DNA from: Apostichopus japonicus
Lineage: Eukaryota > Echinodermata > Holothuroidea > Aspidochirotida > Stichopodidae
Assembly: GCF_037975245.1 (NCBI RefSeq)
Contig: NC_092573.1
Coordinates: 14,468,001 to 14,532,000 of the forward strand
Reading direction: 5' to 3'
DNA: 64,000 nucleotides
The translations under genes were made by a program, and so were the position numbers. Of the stretch, positions 27,101 to 39,100 are shown piece by piece. Under the pieces are notes generated by a model, which saw nothing but the letters and a program-made list of their open reading frames with translations, made no database searches and had not been told where the DNA came from. Position 1 is the first letter of the stretch, and every line of letters begins with the position of its first letter.

Positions 27101-30100
27101 ACATTGAGCTGTGTGTGGTAAAGTCCTGCTATATTCAATGGAGTGGATATAATAACAGCTACTACCCTACAATCCATGTACTATGGAATGCCAAAACGGA
27201 CATTATTCAGTAACTTTTTATGCAGCTTTTACTCCTTCTACAGTAGTGAATGTTGTGTCACATAATGAGAAAAATAATTACAAGTCATTACAGTATGTGA
27301 GGTTCATTTTATGCAGTATAATGACCAAGGCTTGAATTTTGTTGGGCAGTCTGTCAGCTGTCACAGAAAGGTTGCCATTTCTGACAAAATTGATAGTGTC
27401 TTTATTATAAAGTTTTTACTGCCGCATACTGACTTCACGAAAAACCTCTCACAAATGACTTGAAATTGTTTTGCTGATCATGTGACACAAACTTTACTAC
27501 TGTAGAAGGGGTAAAAGCTGCATTTAAAGTAACTGAAATAATGTCCGTTTTGGCGTTCCATAATGTACAGATCTGTAATGTCTGCTGGAGTATATTTACA
27601 TTTAGTGAGCAAGGATTTTCAAGTGCACAAATGGTTGCAGACAGTACCAATACATGTTAAAAACAACAATACTTTCATTGTACTGTACAGTATACTTACT
27701 GTAAATGGCCGCACCAAAGGCTAAATCACACCCTTCAGTTCCTACAATATGCACAATTGCATCTAGTCATGTGAATTGAGACACTGAACAATCACTTCTT
27801 ATTAGTCAAATTTAATAAACAGTGTTACTAGAATATATGTCTATGAGTGAAGTATACAGTATGCATGCCCACTTCATTCAAGGGGAAGGTTTAAAGCACA
27901 TGGTTGCTATGTCTTTCACACTAGATACTGCAACTGTAATACTAAAGTCTGTAGCAACTGATTGTATTTATCATCTCGTTTCTCTCTGGATGCCATCGTT
28001 GACATTCTGTGCTGCCTATACTGTGCATCATGTCAGCACTCTTTATCTTGATTTAAGGAGTCTCTGTTAATTGGATTCCATCAATGCTCTGTATGCGCTG
28101 CTTCACAGCTAAATCAATACAAAAGCCTAGTTTTTTGAGCATTTGCTCATGATGACATTAAAGGAGCACACTGTAGTTGTGAGAAAAACAAAATCAAACA
28201 CCTGCAAATAAAGATTGGGTATTTTAATGATTCTAGTGAACTGTAGAACTTGTGAAAGCAGATTTAGTGAATAATCATCTCTTCTAAATCATACAGGAAA
28301 TCCTATAGCTACAGTGTCATTGGAAATTAATAACCAGTCTGGACTTGTTTTACAACATGTTAATTAATTTAGTCTGTCTGGAATCTTTGCAAGTTAGTTG
28401 TAATAACTGCTGGGTACTTTACCTTTAAGAACCCATCCTTCACACTTCCCCGGCTTATTAAAGATTGAGTAAGGGTGTGATCAAGTTTATTCAACTGTCA
28501 CCATGGTAACTTGTATTTCATCATTGAATTAATAAGTTGTGAAAGTTGCAACATTCCCTGTCGGTCTGATGTTGAGACTGTATGGACTTTTTTTTATCGG
28601 AGTGACTGTAGTGATGGTTGGTTTGCCATAAATCTTTAAAGGGATATTCCAGTGGCGGATAATGTAACACTTACTTTAAAGTGAAAGATACTTCACACTG
28701 TTATTGAAAACCTCAAAATATCAATATCTTGTTCCTAAGTCTGAGATATAGCTGATTGGCTAAACCCTTGAAAGAATCAAGGGTTTAGCCAATCATGTGC
28801 AACAATTTGGTAGAACTTTCATATATTATTGAATATTATGAAGAAAAAAAACTTTTCCAGCTTAATTTCAGTGATGACATCATTCACTCTGCTCTTGCCA
28901 GATGCATTATATTACAAAATATCACCAAATTTGAAAAATGTTTGTCTTCTCCATTCATGATGCTATGATAATGTGGTATTGCCGACCTAAATGATGCAGA
29001 CAATTTCCAGCAATTATTTGCTATTTTAACACTTTATAGTCAGTGGAATATCCCTTTAATATGGCCACAAATACATTACCTCGTTCCTATCAACGTCCAA
29101 CTGGATGCCTTTCCTGTATATTGACTGAACGGTAACATAAAATTATCATTAAGGATCTCTTAAGGGGAGTAGGGAAGGAAAGAAGAACATTAAAACACAT
29201 CATTATTAAAAGGTGAAAATTCTAAAGAAAGTTAAAATACTTAAGCAGGTGTTCCTATAGACATGTTTTTTTTTGGGGGGGGGTTAAATGTTTACACAAA
29301 ACAGATGTACATAGTCACATTTATAAACAAACGACTTCTTCGGAATATTCAACTCCATTACAAACCGTTCTTCACCTTGAATCTGTTATATTGGTTTACC
29401 TTTCATAGGGAGTAATTAATTCTGTGTTGTGTGCAGTTCAGTTTGATACCTGTACATTTACAGGAAACATGCAAGAAGGCTCATGTGCTTAACTGACATA
29501 GTAAAAACAATTTTTGAAGGAGGTTGGTAGCTAAGGGATCAAAACAGATAAAAAGATGGGATTATTCAATATTAATAGCTAGACAAGTTTTAGACTAAAA
29601 TTCAGTAGTTGGACAAAATTAACTTTTGTGCGTTTGCCATGGTATATGTCTTGATATACAGATCTGAAGCACACTTATCCTAAAGTGTAGACATCCTACC
29701 ATTAGGTTTAGTAAACATTGCTCTGAAAAGAACAGTCAATTTAGAGGTTTTAGAGGTTGCAGGGTGTATTGAATTTTTGTTGTAATCTTGTCATGTAACA
29801 CGTACAGCAAAGGTAAAAATACATGGAAAGAATCAGAGATCTAGGTAGGGTGAACATACAGACCTACACATCTCTGTGATGTGTAAAATTGTCATGTATG
29901 TATACACTAATTCTACATAAATGCGCTCCAATATAAAAAGTGTCTAATACATTTAAAGTTTGTTCATCCTCTGATAATTACTAGCTGGACAACAAGTTAA
30001 TGGCACATTATCACCCTGTAAGATGAAATATGTTTAAGGTCAGATTAAAGCGTATCATCAACTTAATCTGATTAATATCACATGGATGTATATATACATC

Positions 30101-33100
30101 TACAGTGTAAGTTGTCTTCCATGCACTAATACATTGGGGATAATGAATCATCTTGACCAGAAGATACATGTAGGCTCTGGGATGGAATTAATTTTGAATG
30201 CCTATGGGTACATCAACTGATACGTATTTAATACTAAGGAGGGATATTGGAATGCCTAATTCCTGCCTGCACTGCACCCATGAGATGACTCTTGAGTATT
30301 TCCTCTGGCCATCATGTGCCATCAGTATAGTTATTGCTTGTATATAGTCAATCTCTCTCTCAGTGGTGTCATATACCATAGTCTGTCTGTGTGGATTGTA
30401 TTGCATTCCTGACATCTGTGTTAACCATTCTCTCAGATCGGCTGTAGTCAGCTTTCCCTCCCTGCTAAAATGTCAGCTGATGACAGTAGCACAGACAGCC
30501 AGCAGAGGGATGACTCATCACCAGTTACTGCATGTTACTGTATTAGTAGAAGCCTGCATGGCTGGCTGGGTATAATATTAATTTTATATGGAAGTACTAC
30601 TGTACACAGGATGTGAGACACTGTAAGCAGGGAGCTGATTCCATAGCAACTCCCTGCTGTAAGGTACTACTGTACATATACAGCATATCAACAGTTATCA
30701 GAGTGCAGATATCTATGTTTACAGTGATATCCCACTTAGAGTTATATAAATTGAGAATATATTGTTTTCATATCTATACAGTAGTCATTGTCTGGAAGTT
30801 CTATATCTCTGCAATAACAATCATTTATCATACAAACATGATACAAACATTCCTCATCTGGTGTCCCTGGCAGAGATTATGTTTTTCAAACCGAATTTAA
30901 TAAAGTGAATAATAAAAATGCAAACACAATTTTACACATACATTTAGTTACAGATTAAATAATGGTAGGGTGGTAGAAAAAGGAGGAGGTACGCTAACTG
31001 GAGGTGAATACATGGTCACCTCTGGAGGTCAGTGTCAAAGGTTACCAGGTCACTCTAGCTATGAGGAGACAGGTAAGTTCATCACTCATAGATATATCCA
31101 AACCACATAAGGTTTGGAATGTACATGTTATCAAGTGTAAATGGTCATTATTGATTAAACGTGGACGCATTATGTACTATAGTCAGTCACCTACCAAGTA
31201 GGGTTCCTTTGACATACTTTTCTTGTCAAGTGAAAGGTAATATTTGAGGGCATCATTGGTTTAGTTGGTTAAATATCAACTTTGTAATAGCAATAACTCG
31301 AACGATGAAGCTTCAATGAACTTCATATAGTCCTTGTAAAGTTGTAATTTGGATACACGTTGTTATAAAGTACAGAAGCTTGTACATTCACATGTTACAT
31401 TACATGTGTTTATAAATAGAATGGGGCAAGGAATCACTATAAAGTCTGGGTTCTGGTTTTTAAGTCTACGTGCAGTGCTCGGGAGGGGGGGGGGGAGGGT
31501 ATTGCCTGATCTTGTGAGAAAAACATAATACGTATTACAAAATGGTTATTGCACATTGTAATGTATGGAAGTTTGCACATGGCATAGCAGTTGCATAGAT
31601 CTTACAATGTGCTGTGGTAAACAGTACGGTATGTCTGGTATTTTGCTGATCATTCTTGTTTCCTATTTCTTGTTTTTAGCAATGTACTGTAGGATCTACT
31701 CTACAACCTCAACTGCCTTCTGATAAAGAATCAGTGATATTAATGCTGGTTGTTGACAAAAATAGAATATTGTATTTTTGTTAATTAAAAAAACTGATCC
31801 CATATCATTAGTGCACGTCGTTGTCTAATGATTAATAATTGTACCATCGCCAAACTTCTAATTGTACATTGGTCTGATCTGTAATGTTAACTGTGAAAGT
31901 ACTGCATTCATACAGTCATCGACTAAGGGTGTGTTTCATAAATATCTTCTACCTAGCTGTGACATAATATTGGTTTTATTCATAGTGAAGGCCTTCCTTT
32001 ATTCATGTTTCTGTAGAATGGACAATACATCGATCCAGCCGGTCATGTACATACAGTACTTGTTAGCTGAGTAATTCAATATGAATACGACCTTTACAGA
32101 CTTGATCATGTCACAAAAGGTGTAACTGTTTGGTTTTCCATGAATCAGCTGAGTCATACAGTATTCTTATAACTCAAATATATGAACAGCAGTGCAAACA
32201 GGAAGTAAACAAACTCAGAGCTCTGAAATTTCCATTTTAAAACTAAATATTTTGAAAGTTGATTCTACTGAGGGGACTCTTTTCTTGGGGGAGTTGGGAG
32301 GGGGGGGGGGAGAGATACTGTTTGACAAAGATTGATTGAGTGGATGAAATATTACCATCTCACTGTACACCACCAAGAGGTACGTTTGTAACATGAGGTA
32401 ATGTAAATATGTCAGTTCAACAAGTTTAATGCAGAGCTGGAGATCTACACGGAACATAGTTTAAGTTTCCAAGATGATGCACATAATGTACAGAACACCC
32501 ACAGTGCATTTTGCAACAGAAAAGAATGTGACTGATAAATATCATAGTACTGGAAAGTACAAATGAAAGTCAAAAAAAATATTTTACCTACAGTTTCCTC
32601 CACTAAAAGTGTACTTACCAGCTATATCTAAACACAACCATCCTGCTCACTCTCTGTACACATGTTTTAATATCAACCAGTTAGTAGACAGCTTTCAAAG
32701 TCCCTTTATCTGTAATCTGATCAGTTGTGATGAAACATTCACTATACTTTCCTCATATTATCGATGAAAGGCTTCTGGAAATTTGTAGTCTTTGAAAAAC
32801 CGCAGGATCTTAATGATACAGTATGCTAAATTCAGTATCCATATTATTATTTGAGAATGGGTGAGGGGCAGGGTTGGCAGTGGCATGAGTGAACACTGTA
32901 ACCAGTCCTAGCCGGGCAGTTAACCCTCCCTAACCACCTCCACTTATCCAGGCTACTCACACACAAACTCCTAGCCACTGTGCACTGTACAGCTGCGTTA
33001 ATGCTTGGTTGTTGTTAGTCTTGGGTGTCACTTTCTACGACAGTTTACAAAATGTATATAAATAATAACAAAGTAATTAATGATTACATTCAATTTTTAA

Positions 33101-36100
33101 TTTAATTTCACTTTATGATAAATAAATGATCTGTGGCATAGGCTCAAGAGCTCGATAGGTGGGAGGGGGAAAGGGAGCAAAACAGGGTTAGAGAAGCTCA
33201 GAAATTTAGGAACACTATGCCTTTCAATCTTAAGGTCCCCGGTTGGAGTCACTCCCAGATTAACATGTGGTCCAGTTACAGAGTTGTTGACAATTAACAA
33301 TTCATAATCATGGACGTTAAATATGAATGTAAGAGACTGACTTCGGTCAGCTTGCGGCTTTGATAAGCCAATGAGGCTTCTTCGCGAGTTCCTGCTTGCA
33401 GGAGGACCTAATATACATACATACTGTACATACATACATACTATAATATGCAAGAAATTTGACCAAACAAAGATGTGCGAGTGTTTGAGGAAAACAATTT
33501 ACAGACTGCATGTACTGCTCAAAAGTTCAAGATTTTCATCTGCCCAAACTTATTTCTGTGATTGACAAGCGATTATCTACAAGTTGTTCAAACGTTCATC
33601 CGAGAACTTGGATAATCATTCCTGCGATAATAAGATTAAACTAACTTGATAAGGCAGTTTTGTCTGTTCAAAGTCTGTATATGTATGTACAGTATAAGTA
33701 TACAGTATATAATAATTTCTAGGCATTCAGAGATGATGCTTATGTGCTATTAACATTAGTGTCAGTGATAAATGTTCATTGATAGATTTTATACTTAATG
33801 ATGGTACTTGGAACTGGCAGAGATATATGGGCTCATTTATAATAATGTTGTTAAGTTTGTCAACACTCAAAGAGTGCAGTTTCAGCATAGTACATACTGA
33901 TTTAGGCACCTTGCCAAACAATTGATGTTTGTGTTGAAACTGTAATACAGGAAAGAGGAATGTTTTGACATGCTATTAAAGAGCGTTGATGAATTTATGA
34001 TCACAGATTCTCATGGTTTCCCAGGTTTTCTATTTAAAAAACAAATTTCAGTTTGTTGTTTGCATAGTATAATTAGACCAAAAATAGATCCTCTTGTCTT
34101 TATTTAATCAGAATGAATGTTATCATTAGAATGTTGTATGATACCTTGATGTACCATCCATCATCAGACCTATATTCAGGAACTTGGTTACATATCATTA
34201 GTCATTGTTTTACTTTCATAATACTCACGAATACAATTAGGTACAAAGACATGCTGTGTCCATGCTATATTTGGCGCAACAGAGTTTTAGCGGATATTAC
34301 TTGAGTTGTCAATTACATAAAAGAGTCAGTTGTGAGAGTAGTGTGCAAGTATTGCCTACTAGAGTGTATGATACAGCTTTAACTGAGCTGTTACAGTTGT
34401 GGGGTAAAATGGTTGCCAGTATAGTTTGCAAAGAGATGATTTACATCAATCCTTTCTAAACCTGTGTTCTTCTAGGTGCGTCTTTCCTACCGAAGTGCAG
34501 CTTTATGACGATTGGTAACTCTTTTTTGATAGTCTGTGCTCTCCCTTGACCTCTTGCATGAGGTTGTTGCCATGGGCTTTGTCTGTGTGCTGAATTTAGT
34601 TGCCATGCCCTGGTGTTGTATCATAATCAATAGAAGAGGAAATTGCCTTAATATTAACATAAGTTGCTAATTATACTATAAATCCACCCAAATCTCTTCA
34701 GGAATGATGGAATTTTTAGCATAAACTTGCAAAAATATGAAAACACAAACATTTGTGGGACATGATATTTTCTAATTTATTTTTGTCTTATTAAAAGGCT
34801 GCTCTAAGTGGTGGTAGCCATATAAAGCTGTTCTTATCATTTTTGTAATATATTGGTCATCATATTTCAAAAAGCTACAATTAAACCAAATCAAGATACT
34901 ATATATGGTACAGTATATATGGGCAATTCCATGATGGAGGGGACATGGCCTAAAAATAAGAAGTGTCAGTTTTCAACCTGCTATCAGTCTAATGTTGTAG
35001 TATACATATCTAAGTTTGTGGAATAGGTAAGCAATTTTTCTCGAACACTCAAATTTTGAATACATGGCTCAGATAATCAAGGAGGATGAGAACTCAAAAT
35101 AATCCTGAAAATGCATCATACATTCCATTCCATCCTATTTAATACTCATCAGATAGTATCTAGTAGTTTTATTATGTGTTATGATAGATACTCCTGTTGA
35201 CTGTGTTATGACAGAAAAACATTTCAAAATTTCTTCATGACAACTTCAGAACAGACATTTTTCAGACCTCAATCACTGATGTAACGTGAGTAACCGAAAA
35301 AACAACTTTTTCTCTATGTGACAATTCTTTAACAAGTGGAAATCTGATAACCATAATTTCGTTAGTACTCATAGTCCCAAGTGTGGAAACAAGATCACTA
35401 ATGAGGAGAGACCCATCATGTGTGAGTGATAGATCACTGAAATCTGTAACGTGAGTAACCGTGTAACGTGAGTAACCAATGTGTAACGTGAGTAACCTGG
35501 AGAGTACTCTCCCATCACCCATGAAGAAGATTCAGCAAGAAGCTAGGAGGGTGGCCACTAGAAGACCAGTTGCCTCCTACCGGGAGAAGAGGAAGACGAA
35601 GGAGGCCATGAAGAAGTTGCCTTTCAGCAGTGCACGAGCATACACGAAAGCAACAGCAAGAGTACGAGACAGATTGCCCAAAACACCACATCGCCGGAAA
35701 GCTGTTTGTCTTAATCTCTGCAGGTCTGAGCTAGGCGACCACATTCACCCATCGACTACAACAACTGCTGCTACGCCACCAACCACTAACCCGAGAGGTC
35801 TCAGCGATGTAACTGTTGAAGTTATTCAGCAGTTTTATCAGCGAGATGACATCAGTCGGCAGGCACCAGGCAGGAAGGATGTGGTCAACATCTGGCCAAA
35901 AGAAGGGGGCAAAATAAAGAAGCAAATGAGACATTTGACGTCATCCATCATGGAAACTTTCGTCCTATTCCGGGAGGACTATCCCAACATCAAGGTCGGC
36001 AAGAGCAAATTTGCCGAATTGCAACCAAAACATGTCCTGTTAAGCAACAAGCTACCACATAATGTATGCATGTGCAGATATCATAAGAACTTTATGTATG

Positions 36101-39100
36101 CTGTAAATAGTTTACACGATGCTTCTCCAGAATTGCCGCAAGCTGAAATTGAGGCAAGAAACAGCGACCTCGGTCTGAAATCTGTATTTGAGAATGCCAA
36201 GCAAATCGTTGGAATGGCAGTAAACATCACTTGCCAGGTACAGAACAAGGATGTCATCTCCTTCACCATTACAGATTATGGCAACAGCTCTTCTGAAAGG
36301 AATACCCCCCTCAGGAGATAGGGAGGCCACAGAAAAATGCAACCTGCTCAGGGAGTGGCAATGCTGGTAAAGAACTCGGTATAGACTGGTATGCCGTTGA
36401 ATAAGAAGGGGTATTGTACCCCGGTGTAATAGAAGCAAATGGGGACCAGAACGTTGTACAAGTGTCAGTGATGCAGCCAGCTGTGCCCAGTTGGAAATGG
36501 CCAAACCCAAGGGACAAGATATTCTATCCCAGGAAAAACTCATCACCAAACTTGATGCACCAACCTTGGCCAATAACCGTGGGCACTTCAAATTTTCTGT
36601 CGCCTTTTGAAGACTGAATGAATCAGCTCTCGAAGAGAAAGCCTCTTCCAAACGTTACTCAATGTTCAATCGAGTTGTTAATGTTGAACATATGTTACCA
36701 ATTTCTTATTGATTCATGGTTGTTGTTCAGTTGGCCTGTTACTTCCCCAGAAACATTTAGTTCCCTGAGTATTATATCTGGGTACATTAAAGTTTGACAC
36801 ACTGCTAGTCCTCAAATAAAACTTAATAACAATGTCCAGAATTTGCTGCCGATTTGTGAAGATATGATTCATGCATTATCTCAAAAGGACATGGTATATA
36901 TCTCTTTTAGATTGTAATATTATTGAATTACACTGGAGAAGATGTTCAAAATGTCAATTCCACTGATATATGGGTGTTTCCTAGCAGCAAGTTCCTCACA
37001 GACTCTTGATTCCCTATGTATTGTATAGGTGGACAAACTGTAACGTGAGTAACCGTAACGTGAGTAACCGGTGAATGCCTCATTTTCACAGAGACAGGAA
37101 ACCAGATGTGATTTTGATTGTGTTCAGTATTTGTATCATCACCTAAGGTCCAAAAAACATGTATTCATTTTCTTCAAATATATCCAGTATGAGGACACTT
37201 TTTGAATGAAGTTTATTTTTGGCGTCAGGGTGATTTTCAAATGTAACGTGAGTAACCGACACTTTCATGTACCTATATCCTACAAGAAACAAGATAATCA
37301 AATTGTGTTTTTACCAATGTTCAGGTAAATTTGTTACCCAATCAATGCATAGAGAGCAGTCATTCAAATTAATGAATGGTGGAGCTATCAGACCATTTGC
37401 AAGCCAAAGTCTTCAAAAATGTAACGTGAGTAACCGTGGAATTGCCCATATACAGTATGTATCTTTAAATGAAATTTCAGTTTATTATGGCCTATTAGTT
37501 ACAGTACTACCTTCAGTGAATCTTCTCCATTATCACTCTAGTGTATGACAAGAGATTGAGGCGAATCAGGGGAACATTTCCAGCTTTATGGAGAACCCCA
37601 TACCTTTATAGATATTGTGATGCATTTAACATACAGTAGATTCAGACAGAAACCTGCCTTCAGGGTTCATGCCTGTTGTTTTGCAATTGTAAGCCAACTC
37701 AGTTTGTTTCCTTTCTTTTATGCTATATTTAGCCAAATTTACCGATCTAACTTGTGGCTTTGCCATCAATCATTTAAAATATTACCTAGTAGGTACTTAA
37801 GTTGTAAAAGAGTCATATTTGACAAGTATGGATTTTAGCTGGTATATATGCAAAACAGGTTAAAAACCAAATTGCTCACAGGTATGGATTTGGTAGTGCA
37901 AAAGGATGTAAGCAGTAAAGAACTCTTGCTTTTGAGCAAATTTTGTTTGCTGCTTCATCATGTCATCATGAAAAGTCAAGTTTATATCAGCTCACGTCAT
38001 AAGTTACTTTTTCGTTTGAATTGAAATATTACTACTGTAGAGAGATCTGTTATTGCTGTCCTTGATTTGTTAAATATATTCCATTATGAGACGGTTGAGA
38101 CCCCGCTTTACTTATTCCATTCGGATATTATTCACAAATGGCGCATGCATGCATGATAGGATAAGCCAGCGACAAAAAAAAACTATTTTCCTGGTAGGAA
38201 ATGTACATTGTAAATCACGTCTTCTGAATTTAGGGCTCTGTGCTCATAGAAATCTGAGGAAAAATTTATTACATGTTGGTCTGTTTTTTTATTTCCATAG
38301 GAAGGTGAATATACAGGTCTACAAAAAAGAAGCTGACATGGCACACTAGGTCTAGGTACTATAAACACAGTAACACTGCAGTAGGTCATGCTCATATACG
38401 TGTAGCATGCATGTACTGTAACCTATACATGAACTGTTTTGATAGCTTTATATTGTAGCTCATATATGGTTAGGCTACACTCCCTCAGACCATTTCTAAG
38501 GTGTGAAGGCAGTTTAACCAAGGATGGTGTGAAGCATTGGAGGACATATCAAGGATGAGAAAGACATTTTGAAGTATTTGTTGCCATGTCATTTCCATCT
38601 TTGGCAAAGTTCCTGCTTAATGAGACGAAAATCCCTAACAAGAGGTTATTAAATGCGAACGAATGCAAAAGTCAGTCCTCTGTGAAAAAAGCCTATAATT
38701 TTTTCAGTTTGCAATTTATAACATTGTGGGCGTAATTCTTTACTGATGTGGTAATAGCATGTCTACTAGATTTCTAGATGTTGAAGTGTTACAATTCTTC
38801 TGAGCATGTATGTTGTACTGATAAAACAGACAGACAATATATCTCCTTTATTGTTGAAAATGAGCACAGAATGGCTTGAAAAAATAGTAAGAGGAACTCT
38901 AATATTGCTCTGCTCCCTCTCCCCCTCCACTTCTCTCCCAGCCCTCCCCTTTTTCTCTTCACCATGTGGCCAAATGATGAGCTTCATATTGCAAGTGAAA
39001 ATGTTTAGTATTCAGCTTTATTGTGTTTGTTTTAGAATGTGATTTAATGATATAAATATTGATACTGAATTAAAATTAGTAAATGTGGCCCGAGTCATAA

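Larger units (their letters stand above)
34920..37448 (+). mobile_element. DNA transposon, 2529 bp, TATA target duplication
   Basis: The 12-bp ends TGGGCAATTCCA (34920-34931) and TGGAATTGCCCA (37437-37448) are perfect inverted repeats. They are flanked by TATA on both sides (34916-34919 and 37449-37452). Inside are eight identical direct copies of GTAACGTGAGTAACC, four left of the gene (35281, 35446, 35463, 35483) and four right (37040, 37055, 37243, 37421), like the subterminal binding sites of some plant and animal transposases. The gene inside is decayed (see 35521 and 36381). The superfamily is not recognised; a 4-bp duplication fits Sola or Chapaev-like elements but this was not tested. 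Confidence 0.88.

Noticed and set aside
33097-33453. 118-aa minus-strand open frame
   Set aside because: It overlaps the antisense of the tRNA-derived SINE and is a shadow of that repeat.
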